The notes: generated by a model not told the origin, from the sequence alone. 64,000 bases of DNA from an uncultured Rhodobacterales bacterium (GCA_903845215.1 CAIMWI010000073.1:1-64000); one strand, 5' to 3'; counted from the first letter of the stretch, positions 54,722 to 63,727 are shown. Program-made: numbers and translations.

Positions 54722-55384
54722 ATGGAAGTCTTCTCCGCCTCTCAAACTCCGATCAAGTCGGCGGCTGTGGCCGACAAGCGCAACAACGACAAAAATTATG
54801 ATACTTTCTTGAAAATGATGACAACCCAGATCAAGAACCAAGATCCGCTCAACCCGATGAGTGCCGATCAATTGGCCGTGCAATTGGCCACGTTTTCAGG
54901 CGTGGAACAACAGACCAAGACCAATGACCTGTTGACCCAACTTTTGGGGCAAAGTGCTTTGACAGGGATGGGGCAAATGGTGGGCTGGGTTGGCAAAGAG
55001 GCGCGCATTGCGGCCCCCACCTATTTTGATGGGTCCACCCCCGTGATCTTGTCGCCCAATCCGGCAGAGGTTGCCACCAAAGCTGTTTTGGTCGCAACCG
55101 ATCAAAATGGCATGGAAGTGTCGCGCATCGAACTGCCCTTTGGCACCAGCGATTACGCGTGGCAAGGCCGTGATGCACAGGGCAATGCGCTGGCAAAAGG
55201 CGTTTATAACCTGACCTTGGAAAGTTGGCAGAACGGTAAAGTGATCGATAAGTCCGCAGTTGAATACTACGGCAGAATCACCGAAATTCGCAGCACGGCC
55301 GACGGTGTTTCTGCCCTGCTGCCGGGTGGGGTTGAGGCCTTGGTTGCCGCGATCACCGCCATCCGAGAACGTGGCGCCCCTTAA
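54722..55384 (+). CDS. flgD: Flagellar hook assembly scaffold FlgD
   Basis: A 220-residue hook-cap protein. KNYDTFLKMMTTQIKNQDPLNPMSADQLAVQLATFSGVEQQ is the conserved N-terminal region. A tudor/FnIII-like C-terminal part (ILSPNPAEVATKAVLVATDQNG, YAWQGRDAQGNALAKGVYNL) follows. AAAGGAAACCTG precedes the ATG. It guides FlgE polymerisation and is then replaced by FlgK. Confidence 0.93.
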   Translation: MEVFSASQTPIKSAAVADKRNNDKNYDTFLKMMTTQIKNQDPLNPMSADQLAVQLATFSGVEQQTKTNDLLTQLLGQSALTGMGQMVGWVGKEARIAAPTYFDGSTPVILSPNPAEVATKAVLVATDQNGMEVSRIELPFGTSDYAWQGRDAQGNALAKGVYNLTLESWQNGKVIDKSAVEYYGRITEIRSTADGVSALLPGGVEALVAAITAIRERGAP

Positions 55385-55468
55385 GCCGCGCCTGCAAGAG
55401 TCTGGTGCAAAACGGGTCTGGATGTTGGCGGCACAAAGTTCCACACTGGGCCAAAGCGAAGGGCTGTT

Positions 55469-56410
55469 ATGCTAGAATATGCCACCAACCGTGTGCCTTT
55501 AAAGCGTCTGTGCGAAACAGGTGGCGTTTTGGCCGTGATCACCCAAATTGTTGGCACGTCCTATCGCAACCTGGGTACGATGATGGCCTTTGGCCCGCAG
55601 GGCCAGCGCACGGGTTCATTATCGTCAGGATGTATCGAGGATGACATCGCCGAACACGCCGCCACCGCGCTGAAAACCGGACAGGTGCGGTCGCTACGCT
55701 ACGGCGAAGGGTCGCCGTTCTTTGATCTGCAACTGCCCTGTGGCGGGGGGCTGACGATCTTGCTGATCCCAAATCCCGACGTGGGCGTTTTGCAATCGAT
55801 CCTTGCCTGTGGCGATGCACGGGTGGCCACTGCCTTGCGCATAACTTTGTCCACCGGTGCGCTGGCGCTGTTGCCGGAAGGGCAAACCGGAGATGATCAA
55901 GATGCGTTGATTATTGTACTGGAACCAGAACTGCGGTTTTGGGTTTACGGCCATGGGATCGAGGCCATGTCCTTTGCGCTGATGGCGCAGGCCGCGGGCT
56001 ATGATGTAACGCTGTTCGGGCAAGAAGGCTTGCAAACCGACCTTTCGCGCGTGGGGCCGCTGAACGTTGTCCTTGTACCCAGTTTTCGCAGTTACATTTG
56101 CCCACAGCCCGATCGTCGCACGGCTGTGACTCTTTTCTTTCATGATCACGACAATGAGGCCCGTCTGTTGGCCCAGTTTCTGCCAAGCGAAGCGCTGTTC
56201 ATCGGTGCGCAGGGCAGCCTTAAGGCGCGCCAGCGTTTGCTGGCCGAATTGCGCAAGCAAGGTGTTTTGCAAGCGCATATCGAGCGGCTTTGCCCCACCT
56301 TTGGCCTGATCGGATCGTGTCGCGACCCGCGGACCTTGGCCGTTTCAGTCCTGGCCCATATTTTATCTCTTGCCGGGCCCGCCGTGCAGGCCTATTCACA
56401 TAAATCTTAA
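55469..56410 (+). CDS. XdhC/CoxI family protein
   Basis: A 313-residue protein with an N-terminal XdhC-CoxI domain (GTSYRNLGTMMAFG, SLSSGCIEDDIAEHA with the conserved Cys, LPCGGGLTILL) and a C-terminal Rossmann-like domain. XdhC proteins handle and sulfurate the molybdenum cofactor and insert it into xanthine dehydrogenase-type enzymes. No molybdoenzyme genes are in the window, so it stands apart. It starts 84 bases after flgD. Confidence 0.88.
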   Translation: MLEYATNRVPLKRLCETGGVLAVITQIVGTSYRNLGTMMAFGPQGQRTGSLSSGCIEDDIAEHAATALKTGQVRSLRYGEGSPFFDLQLPCGGGLTILLIPNPDVGVLQSILACGDARVATALRITLSTGALALLPEGQTGDDQDALIIVLEPELRFWVYGHGIEAMSFALMAQAAGYDVTLFGQEGLQTDLSRVGPLNVVLVPSFRSYICPQPDRRTAVTLFFHDHDNEARLLAQFLPSEALFIGAQGSLKARQRLLAELRKQGVLQAHIERLCPTFGLIGSCRDPRTLAVSVLAHILSLAGPAVQAYSHKS

Positions 56411-56469
56411 AGTTAAAGCTTCGCGCGCCTATTTTTTTCGACCGGTTTTGTTAAATTTTAGGAAGCAAA

Positions 56470-58383
56470 TTGGCAGTTCCGCAAACCCCTTTCTTCGGCT
56501 GTGTTGAAAAGCTGCAGGCTGCTTTGCAGCGCTGGGCGGGCCAAACCGTTCCGCTGAACTGCGGCGATAGCTTTCGGCTGCATGGGATTGATCAATCCAA
56601 CACGGTCGTGGGCTTGGATGATCTGTTCTTTGTCGTGCAAGATGACCATTTCCGCCCCAAAGACGAGGTGGGAATGCAGTTGCTGAACCAAGAGTTCATC
56701 AACACGGGCACGCTGCGCAACTCTTTCTTTCCCCAAATCCTGATGGCCCACGCAGAAAACCTGGATTTGACACTGAAATTTCTGTTTCAGGGCCGGTTTC
56801 AGGTGACTGTCTATCAAAGCAGGGTTGATCATGATCCCGTGGCCTTGATCGAAAAAATCCTCAGCTCGGACGAAATGGTCGCAGTGAATGTGCCTATTGG
56901 CGCAATAAGCGCCCTGCCGCGTGGGGTACGGTTGTTCTGGGTGGCACGGGCCTTATCAGATGCCTGTGTTTTGCTTGATGCCACTTGGCAGGCGCAGGCC
57001 CCCATAGCGACGGAAGGGCGCATGGCGGTGGTGATCCGCACGTTTGGCCGCGCGGCAGAGGTGCAGCGCCTGTTGGCCAGTTTCAGCGATCAATCCCTGA
57101 CCGGCGACTATGGCCAGATGCTTAAGAACACCTTCTTTATCGTTTATGATGCTTTGGATCCCAACAAGACGCCATCCTACAGCCCGCCTGCGCAAGATCA
57201 TGCGCTGAACCTTTTTGTGCTATCTGGCCCCAACATGGGAGGGGCTGGCAATTTAAGTTTGGAACTTCTTGCCTTGCAACAGGCCGTGGCAGGGGCGGGC
57301 ATCACCGTAAACGAGTTGGTTGTGGCGGATGATGATGTCTTGCTTTCGCTGGAAAGTTTGGCGCGCCATTGGGCGACAACGTTGTTTCGCAAGGATCAGG
57401 CGTTTTACACCTGCCCAATTTTTCTAAAGTCTGAACCCCGGATGATGTGGGAGGATGGCGGCCTTTGGGGGCGATATACCCAAGAAAACCCCAGCGGACA
57501 GCGCCGCGCGGTGGCACCGCGCCTGCTGCGCCACGCCAAGATATTTCACGGTTCTGATCACTTGGACGAAATGGCCCGCCTTCACCATCCGGAATATTCT
57601 GCCTTCATTTTCCTTTCGCTGCCCTTTGACCGGCTGTCACAGTTGGGCTTGCCCTGCGCGATGTTTTTACGCGGGGACGATATTGAATACAGCCTGCGCA
57701 ATATTGCTGCTGGGGGGGTTACCGTATCAAACCCAAATCTCGCCGCATGGCATGAGCCGGCCCATTCCTATGCCCAAGAATACATGAGCATTGCGCATGG
57801 TGTGATCATCAATATGGCCTATGGCCAGCGCAAGCCTGACGATCTGGCAAGGTTCTTTCACCGCCGTGCCGCGGCACATCTGTCGTTGTCTGATGTGGCC
57901 GGCCTGACTGTTTATGCCGAAGCTTTGGCAGATCTGGTCGCCTGCGATCGGTTGCTGCAGCCAAATTTTGCGCCGCACTACCTGTCGGTTATCGCGCGGT
58001 TCAAAAGCTTTGATGTGGCTTTTTCTGTGATGGCGGATGAACTGGTGGCCTCGTTGACAGCCTCGTCGGCCCGTGAAGGGAAAGTCACTGTCACGGCCCC
58101 GTTTTTGTACATGGACGCGTATTCCGGCACTGATCCGCTTGATCATGTTGTGCTGACCAACTCGCATACGGACCGACGCTGCATTTATGACCCGTTTGAG
58201 CCTGACCGTTTGGCGGCGCTGTCCAGCGTTGCGGCGCGACTTTATGCCAGCCTCAGTCTGTTCATCCAAAATTTTGACACTTTGCGCGCCCATTATCGTC
58301 AGAAAATAGCAGCCTCAGCCGACCCTGCCTTTTGGCTGGCAGAGGCGGAAGGCAAGTCGTTCGAGGTGCTTCATGGCGAATGA
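56470..58383 (+). CDS. GlfT2-like galactofuranosyltransferase family GT2 protein
   Basis: A 637-residue three-part protein: a beta-sandwich N-terminal domain (about 1-170), a GT-A domain (MAVVIRTFGRAAEVQRLL near 185, GGAGNLSLEL near 257, DDD at 287-289 for the metal and nucleotide, GDDIEYSLR near 402, AWHEP near 427) and a helical C-terminal part. The motif order matches mycobacterial GlfT2, which polymerises galactofuranose. The start is TTG 56470 after TTAGGAAGCAAA. It would modify a surface glycan, perhaps on flagella or LPS given the neighbours (inference). Confidence 0.78.
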   Translation: MAVPQTPFFGCVEKLQAALQRWAGQTVPLNCGDSFRLHGIDQSNTVVGLDDLFFVVQDDHFRPKDEVGMQLLNQEFINTGTLRNSFFPQILMAHAENLDLTLKFLFQGRFQVTVYQSRVDHDPVALIEKILSSDEMVAVNVPIGAISALPRGVRLFWVARALSDACVLLDATWQAQAPIATEGRMAVVIRTFGRAAEVQRLLASFSDQSLTGDYGQMLKNTFFIVYDALDPNKTPSYSPPAQDHALNLFVLSGPNMGGAGNLSLELLALQQAVAGAGITVNELVVADDDVLLSLESLARHWATTLFRKDQAFYTCPIFLKSEPRMMWEDGGLWGRYTQENPSGQRRAVAPRLLRHAKIFHGSDHLDEMARLHHPEYSAFIFLSLPFDRLSQLGLPCAMFLRGDDIEYSLRNIAAGGVTVSNPNLAAWHEPAHSYAQEYMSIAHGVIINMAYGQRKPDDLARFFHRRAAAHLSLSDVAGLTVYAEALADLVACDRLLQPNFAPHYLSVIARFKSFDVAFSVMADELVASLTASSAREGKVTVTAPFLYMDAYSGTDPLDHVVLTNSHTDRRCIYDPFEPDRLAALSSVAARLYASLSLFIQNFDTLRAHYRQKIAASADPAFWLAEAEGKSFEVLHGE

Positions 58384-58915
58384 TCACAGCCCGTCAGGTT
58401 TGCGCCTGACCATGCGTCAAGATCTTTGCCGCTTGACCATGCCCTTTTTGGTCGACGGGCAAATAATCGCAAGTGGCAGCGTTATTGCCTTGGCCCGTAG
58501 TGGAGAGGTGGCGCAGCCCTATTTGGATGGAGACGTCTTTTCCACCCATATCACCCTCGCCCCCTTGGCCGCAGAGCCTTACACCGGCACGCGTTGGGTT
58601 ATACGGCAAGACGAGGATGGTACTTGGGGGTTCTTGAACCAAGGCCAAACCGACAAAATGCTTGTCGCCTCTGCCGGCTCTGTCACTTTGGGGCGGCCTT
58701 TGGCGGCGGCGGGAATGGCGCGGTTTGTCACCTCGCGGTGGCTTTTGTACCGCGACCTGATGGGTTTTCGGCTGCGCCCTGTCATGGCCGTTAGTGGTTG
58801 GCTTGGCGCGCGGGACGGCAATTTGATTTTGTCAGAACCCGGTGACCCCATAGGTCGTTGGATTTATTGGGACATTATCCCGCTGCTAGATGACCGCGCC
58901 AAACTGCGACCCTAA
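58373..58915 (+). CDS. Unknown protein coupled to GlfT2-like gene
   Basis: A 180-residue soluble protein overlapping the transferase gene by 11 bases. Not recognised. Beta-rich with several Trp residues (YTGTRWVIRQDEDGTWGFLN, FVTSRWLLYRDLMGF, PIGRWIYWDIIPLL), consistent with a lectin- or jelly-roll-like accessory domain. No signal peptide or TM. Probably works with the transferase. Confidence 0.75.
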   Translation: MANDHSPSGLRLTMRQDLCRLTMPFLVDGQIIASGSVIALARSGEVAQPYLDGDVFSTHITLAPLAAEPYTGTRWVIRQDEDGTWGFLNQGQTDKMLVASAGSVTLGRPLAAAGMARFVTSRWLLYRDLMGFRLRPVMAVSGWLGARDGNLILSEPGDPIGRWIYWDIIPLLDDRAKLRP

Positions 58916-59005
58916 GCCCTGACCAAAGCGATCAGATCGTTGGCGATTTCCCTTCCGTGTCGAAATCGGCTAGAGATTGGCCATTCCAGCGGAGCGACCC
59001 TGACT

Positions 59006-59620
59006 GTGGCCAATCACCTGCACAAAAACGACCTGCCCGCTGGGCTAAAACTTGGGCCCATCGTGGCCATTGATACCGAAACCATGGGCCTTGACCCGCG
59101 CCGCGACAGGCTTTGCGTGGTGCAATTGTCGTCGGGTGACGGCAATGCCCATATCGTGCAGATTGACAAAGGCCAGACCAGCGCCCCCAATTTGCAGCGC
59201 TTGTTGGCCGATCCTGCCACGCTGAAACTGTTCCACTTTGGCCGGTTTGATATTGCTATGCTGCACAAAGCGTTCGGCACGCGCACATCGCCCGTATGGT
59301 GCACCAAGATTGCGGCCAAATTGGTCCGTACCTTCACCGATCGGCATGGGCTGAAATATCTGCTCAACGAATTGGTCGGGGTTGATGTCTCTAAGGCGCA
59401 GCAAACGTCTGACTGGGGTCAATCCACCTTAACCGAGGCGCAAAAGGATTATGCCGCATCAGATGTTCTTTATCTGCACAGGTTGAAAGATGCGCTGGAA
59501 GCCATTTTGATCCGTGAAGATCGTTTGGCGCTGGCCCAGCGCTGCTTTGATTTCTTGCCGACCCGGGCAGAGCTTGACCTTTTGGGATGGGACGAACCCA
59601 ATGATATCTTCCACCACTGA
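59006..59620 (+). CDS. RNase D-like 3'-5' exonuclease (short form)
   Basis: A 204-residue DEDDy exonuclease. IVAIDTETMGLDPRRDRLCVVQL holds the first DxE, HFGRFDIAML the second Asp, and YAASDVLYLHRLKDAL the final YxxxD. The HRDC domains of full RNase D are missing, as in many alphaproteobacteria. The start is GTG 59006 (MANHLHKNDLP), preceded by GGAG; an upstream frame from 58940 gives an atypical N-terminus. It overlaps the next gene by 20 bases. Confidence 0.85.
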   Translation: MANHLHKNDLPAGLKLGPIVAIDTETMGLDPRRDRLCVVQLSSGDGNAHIVQIDKGQTSAPNLQRLLADPATLKLFHFGRFDIAMLHKAFGTRTSPVWCTKIAAKLVRTFTDRHGLKYLLNELVGVDVSKAQQTSDWGQSTLTEAQKDYAASDVLYLHRLKDALEAILIREDRLALAQRCFDFLPTRAELDLLGWDEPNDIFHH

Positions 59621-60569
59621 GCCGCTGGATATCGCCCGCCGCGTGATCGGGCTAGAGGCGGAGGCCCTTGGCCTTTTGGCGTCAAGTTTGGATGCCAGCT
59701 TTACCACGGCGGTTGATCTGATTTTGGCGGCGCACGGACGGGTTATTGTCTCTGGCATGGGTAAATCAGGCCATATCGCGCGTAAAATGGCTGCCACCTT
59801 CGCATCAACCGGAACGCCCGCGCAGTTTGTGCATCCTGCAGAGGCAAGCCACGGTGATCTAGGCATGATGCTAAAGGGCGATGTGGTGCTGGTGCTGTCA
59901 AATTCCGGCGAAACGCCCGAACTTGCCGATATTGTGGCCCACACCCGGCGATTTGAAATTCCGCTGATTGGGGTCGCCAGTCGCCCTGCCTCAACCCTGT
60001 TGAGGGCGGCTGATGTGGCGCTGGTGCTGCCCTGTGTGGAGGAGGCCTGCGGCACGGGCGTTGTGCCCACCACCTCGACCACGATGATGCTGGCCTTGGG
60101 CGATGCGCTGGCTGTGGCCCTGATGGAACGGCGTGCCTTTACCCCGGAACATTTTCGCGTCTTTCATCCCGGCGGCAAACTGGGTGCGCGCCTGACAAAG
60201 GTGCGCGATTTGATGCACACCGATCTGCCCCTGATCGCTGCCGATCGTCCAATGTCCGAAGCGCTTTTGGCCATCTCTCGCTTTGGATTTGGTGTGGTGG
60301 GGGTGACGGGGCCGGATGGCGCCTTGCAAGGGATCATCACAGACGGCGACCTGCGACGCCATATGGACGGGTTGTTATCGCTGACTGCGGCCCAAGTGAT
60401 GACTTCCAATCCCCGCAGCGTAGCCCCCGATGTGTTGGCAGAGGCGGCCTTGGCCATTATGAATGACCGCAAGATCACTTGCCTTTTTGTCAAACAAGCC
60501 CCTGAACTGGGCTGGCCCCCTGTCGGCATTTTGCACATTCACGACCTGTTGCGCGCCGGTGTGATATGA
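59601..60569 (+). CDS. kpsF: Arabinose-5-phosphate isomerase KpsF/KdsD
   Basis: A 322-residue protein with an N-terminal SIS domain (VIVSGMGKSGHIARKMAATFASTG, LSNSGETPEL) and two CBS domains (VRDLMHTDLPLI, QVMTSNPRSVAPD). It converts ribulose-5-phosphate to arabinose-5-phosphate, the first step of Kdo synthesis. ATG 59601 (MISSTTEPLD) fits family length. The next gene, lptC, overlaps by four bases, so Kdo synthesis and LPS export are co-expressed. Confidence 0.94.
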   Translation: MISSTTEPLDIARRVIGLEAEALGLLASSLDASFTTAVDLILAAHGRVIVSGMGKSGHIARKMAATFASTGTPAQFVHPAEASHGDLGMMLKGDVVLVLSNSGETPELADIVAHTRRFEIPLIGVASRPASTLLRAADVALVLPCVEEACGTGVVPTTSTTMMLALGDALAVALMERRAFTPEHFRVFHPGGKLGARLTKVRDLMHTDLPLIAADRPMSEALLAISRFGFGVVGVTGPDGALQGIITDGDLRRHMDGLLSLTAAQVMTSNPRSVAPDVLAEAALAIMNDRKITCLFVKQAPELGWPPVGILHIHDLLRAGVI

Positions 60570-61186
60570 TGGCGGTGCTTGGCACGGATAATGTTCATTC
60601 GCGCGTTGTCTACTGGCTAAAGATTGTCATGCCGCTGGCCGCTTTGGCACTTTTGGCCACGCTGTTTCTGTTTGGCCGCCCAATTCGCCCTGAAGACGCT
60701 ATTCCCTACGCCAGCACTGACATCACCGACCGCGTCAAGGACCCCCGCGTAACCGATCCGGTCTTTGCCAGTATGACGGCAGATGGCGCGGCCATAACCA
60801 TCACCGCCGCCGAGGCGAGGCCGGGTGTCGCGGGCACCGACAACGCCGGACAGGCCCGCACCGTGGCTGCGCTGATAGAGATGCCCGACACGTCGACCGC
60901 CCAAGTTACAGCGCCGTTGGTACAGATCGACAGTGCAACCCAGCAAGCGATTTTGACAGGGGGGGTGAAGATTGTAACGTCAACCGGCTATACGGCTGCA
61001 ATGTCCGGCATGGCGGTGTCCATGATCCGAACGGATCTGGCGAGTCTTGGCCCCGTAAAGGCCGAAGGGCCGCCTGGAAAATTGGATGCAGGTGCGATGC
61101 ATCTTGGCCTTGGGCCTTTGGGCGGCTACCAATTGGATTTCACGGGGGGCGTGACGCTGGTCTATCTGCCAAAGAAAGGTTTGTGA
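60566..61186 (+). CDS. lptC: LPS export protein LptC
   Basis: A 206-residue bitopic protein with a single N-terminal TM helix (LKIVMPLAALALLATLFLF, about 15-33). A periplasmic beta-jelly-roll follows (ITITAAEARPGVAG, LTGGVKIVTSTGYTAAM). It receives LPS from LptBFG and passes it to LptA. ATG 60566 overlaps the kpsF stop; the adjacent ATG 60569 is equally possible. Coupled to lptA by four bases. Confidence 0.9.
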   Translation: MMAVLGTDNVHSRVVYWLKIVMPLAALALLATLFLFGRPIRPEDAIPYASTDITDRVKDPRVTDPVFASMTADGAAITITAAEARPGVAGTDNAGQARTVAALIEMPDTSTAQVTAPLVQIDSATQQAILTGGVKIVTSTGYTAAMSGMAVSMIRTDLASLGPVKAEGPPGKLDAGAMHLGLGPLGGYQLDFTGGVTLVYLPKKGL

Positions 61187-61680
61187 TGCTTAAAGCATGG
61201 TTTCTTGCCGCTGCCCTGATACTGGCCCCCTTTGCGGCGACAGCCGCGGGAACCGATATCGCCTTTGGTGGGTTTAAAACTGACCCAACCTTGCCCGTGC
61301 AAGTCTCTGCCGATCAGCTTTCGGTTAATCAGGCGGATGGCACGGCTGTCTTTACTGGCAATGTGGTGGTGACCCAAGGCACGATGACGCTGCAAGCGGC
61401 AAGCCTGCAGGTGCAATACGCAAGCGATCAGCAAAGCATCGCGCGATTGCTGGCCAAAGGCGGTGTGAAGCTTGCTGCAGGGGGTGAGGTGGCCTCGTCG
61501 CAAACAGCAGATTATGCGCCTGAAACCGGTGCATTGATCTTGCAGGGTGATGTTGTGCTGACGCAGGGCACTTCGGCCATTTCGGGGCAGCTTTTGACGA
61601 TTAGTCTAAAGACGGGTCTTGGCACAATGGAAGGGCGGGTGACGACCACCTTCACCCCAGCCCAACCGAAGAAAAACTGA
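61183..61680 (+). CDS. lptA: LPS transport periplasmic protein LptA
   Basis: A 165-residue exported protein with a signal peptide (about 1-21, ending ATAAG) and an OstA/LptA jelly-roll: VSADQLSVNQADGTAVFTGNVVVTQGTMTLQAASLQV, then ILQGDVVLTQGTSAISG. It forms the periplasmic bridge for LPS. It overlaps lptC and lptB (TGATG). Confidence 0.93.
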   Translation: MMLKAWFLAAALILAPFAATAAGTDIAFGGFKTDPTLPVQVSADQLSVNQADGTAVFTGNVVVTQGTMTLQAASLQVQYASDQQSIARLLAKGGVKLAAGGEVASSQTADYAPETGALILQGDVVLTQGTSAISGQLLTISLKTGLGTMEGRVTTTFTPAQPKKN

Positions 61681-62432
61681 TGGCGCAGGATCTTGCTCTT
61701 GAAAAGACGCGTGGCTTGCAGGTGCGCAATCTGCGCAAAAGCTACAAAAAGCGTCTCGTGATCCGCGATGTGTCAATTTCTCTTGGGCGGGGCGAAGTTG
61801 TGGCGCTGCTGGGGCCGAATGGATCTGGCAAGACCACCACCTTTTACGCGATTGCTGGGCTGATCACGCCAGAGGCAGGGCAAGTGCTGATCGACGGGCG
61901 CGATGTCACATCATTGCCGATGTACCGCCGTGCGCGACTGGGGATTGGCTATCTGCCGCAAGAGATGTCAATTTTTCGCGGCCTCAGTGTGGGAGACAAC
62001 ATCCTCGCCGTGCTGGAAATTGCCGAACCTGACCGACACAAACGACGCGAACGTCTGGAAGAGTTGTTGTCAGAGTTTTCAATCACGCATATTCGCGCCG
62101 CCCCGGCCTTGGCCTTGTCGGGCGGGGAACGGCGGCGGGTAGAGATTGCGCGCTGCTTGGCAGCCAATCCACTTTATCTTTTGCTGGACGAACCTTTTGC
62201 GGGGGTTGACCCCATCGCCGTGGCCGAAATCCGCCACTTGGTCCAAGATCTGAAATCGCGTGGCATTGGCGTGCTGATCACCGACCATAACGTGCGCGAG
62301 GCACTCGATATCGTGGACCGCGCCTATATTTTGCACGACGGCAAGGTGCTTATGACCGGCACTGCCGATGAAATTGTGCGCGACGAGATGGTCCGCCGGG
62401 TTTATCTGGGCGAGAATTTCAAGATCGCCTAA
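61680..62432 (+). CDS. lptB: LPS export ABC transporter ATPase LptB
   Basis: A 250-residue ATPase: Walker A GPNGSGKTT, Q-loop region LGIGYLPQEMSIFRGLSV, signature LSGGERRRVEIARCLA, Walker B YLLLDEPFAGVDP, H-loop TDHNVREAL. It powers LptFG. The N-terminal extension (MAQDLALEKTRGLQ) is slightly longer than in enterobacteria. Downstream comes a 206-base gap and then hpf, without rpoN. Confidence 0.96.
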   Translation: MAQDLALEKTRGLQVRNLRKSYKKRLVIRDVSISLGRGEVVALLGPNGSGKTTTFYAIAGLITPEAGQVLIDGRDVTSLPMYRRARLGIGYLPQEMSIFRGLSVGDNILAVLEIAEPDRHKRRERLEELLSEFSITHIRAAPALALSGGERRRVEIARCLAANPLYLLLDEPFAGVDPIAVAEIRHLVQDLKSRGIGVLITDHNVREALDIVDRAYILHDGKVLMTGTADEIVRDEMVRRVYLGENFKIA

Positions 62433-62435
62433 AAA

Positions 62436-62450
62436 GGGCCACATTGGCCC
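62436..62450 (+). terminator. Short hairpin after lptB
   Basis: GGGCCA-CAT-TGGCCC starts four bases after the lptB stop; no clear T-tract. It may weakly end the lpt transcript. TTGACA follows at 62452, a possible -35 for hpf, but the -10 is poor. CGGATC-GCGT-GATCCG (62598-62613) forms another hairpin in the hpf leader. Confidence 0.4.
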
Positions 62451-62638
62451 GTTGACAAGTGCCACCCCCCATCCCCAATTAGAAGGGATGCGCGCAAGAG
62501 TTCCCCTGCCTTGCCTGACCCACGCGGCCCCGATACGGGGCACCGCCACAGGGACTGAGTGCGCTGATAATCCAAGCAAAACGGTTGTTACCCGCCGGAT
62601 CGCGTGATCCGTCGGCATTATCATCTTAGGAGGCATCC

Positions 62639-63214
62639 ATGCGGTACCAAATCACTGGAAAGCACATCGACATTGGTGAAGCGCTTCAGACACATGTGAA
62701 ATCCGAACTGGGCGAAATTGTGGAAAAATACGCCCAAAGGCCCACAGATGCGACGATCGTTTTTTCAAAAAGTGGCCACGAACACGTCTGCGAAGCCGTC
62801 ATCCATCTGTCGACCGGCCTGAACGCCCATGCCAAGGGCCATGCCTCTGAGATCTACGCGGCGTTTGAATCCTGCCGCGAAAAAATGGATAAGCAGTTGC
62901 GTCGCTACAAGCGCCGCCTGCGCAACCACCACGCGCACCGCACAGAGCCTGTTGAATATGGGTTCGGTGCATCTTATATCCTTTCTCCGACGCAAGAACC
63001 GGAAGATACAGACACAGACCCAGTTTCCCATGTTATCATTGCCGAAATGGAAGCGAAGATAGCGTCGCTAACAGTGGGCGAGGCTGTGATGCAACTGGAA
63101 CTCAGCGGTCAAAAGTTTCTGGTTTTTCGCAATCTGGGCCATGGTGGGATCAACGTGGTTTATGTGCGCGAAGATGGCAACATCGGCTGGATCGATCCGA
63201 AGACCGACAAATAA
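62639..63214 (+). CDS. hpf: Ribosome hibernation promoting factor, long form
   Basis: A 191-residue protein. The N-terminal S30AE domain is MRYQITGKHIDIGEALQTHV to about residue 100, with the basic stretch KQLRRYKRRLRNHH. The C-terminal dimerisation domain (about 130-188) is VGEAVMQLELSGQKFLVFRN and VVYVREDGNIGWIDP. The long form joins ribosomes into 100S dimers in stationary phase. AGGAGG lies seven bases before the ATG. Confidence 0.95.
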   Translation: MRYQITGKHIDIGEALQTHVKSELGEIVEKYAQRPTDATIVFSKSGHEHVCEAVIHLSTGLNAHAKGHASEIYAAFESCREKMDKQLRRYKRRLRNHHAHRTEPVEYGFGASYILSPTQEPEDTDTDPVSHVIIAEMEAKIASLTVGEAVMQLELSGQKFLVFRNLGHGGINVVYVREDGNIGWIDPKTDK

Positions 63215-63253
63215 CCCTCGGCCGCGGCCGGTATAAGCAGGTGGGCAAGGCCA

Positions 63254-63718
63254 ATGGAACTTTCGAAACTGCTTATGCCGGGGGCCGTGCGCTTTATTGG
63301 CCAGTTGACGGGCAAAAAGCGCCTGTTTCAAGAATTGGGCGAGATTGCAGCGCAAGCCTATGGGCTGAACGCGTCGGTTGCGACCGATGGCTTGCAAGAG
63401 CGCGAAAGCCTTGGGGCCACCGGCGTGGGGCACGGAATTGCGCTGCCCCATGCCCGTTTGGATGATTTAGACCGGATCGTGGCCGTGTTTTTGCGGATGG
63501 AAAAGCCGCTGGATTATGATTCGGTTGATCGTCAGCCCGTCGATCTGATCGTCGGCCTCTTTGCGCCCAAGGAATCAGGAGTTGATCACCTGAAAGCCTT
63601 GGCGCTGGTGTCGCGCACCATGCGCGATCCGGGCATCTGCGCCAAACTGCGGGCCAACACCGACCCCGCCAAGTTGCACGCGATCCTGACGGAAGCGCGG
63701 GCCGTGCAAGCGGCCTAA
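63254..63718 (+). CDS. ptsN: PTS IIA-like nitrogen-regulatory protein PtsN
   Basis: A 154-residue EIIA(Ntr) protein. The phosphorylatable His is in GHGIALPHARLDDL (about residue 66). The N-terminus (LLMPGAVRFIGQLTGKKRLFQEL) and PVDLIVGLFAPKESGVDHLKALA are typical. It receives phosphate from NPr/EI(Ntr) and signals nitrogen and carbon state. Forty bases after hpf and probably co-transcribed. Convergent with ubiB. Confidence 0.94.
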   Translation: MELSKLLMPGAVRFIGQLTGKKRLFQELGEIAAQAYGLNASVATDGLQERESLGATGVGHGIALPHARLDDLDRIVAVFLRMEKPLDYDSVDRQPVDLIVGLFAPKESGVDHLKALALVSRTMRDPGICAKLRANTDPAKLHAILTEARAVQAA

Positions 63719-63727
63719 AGCCCCGCC

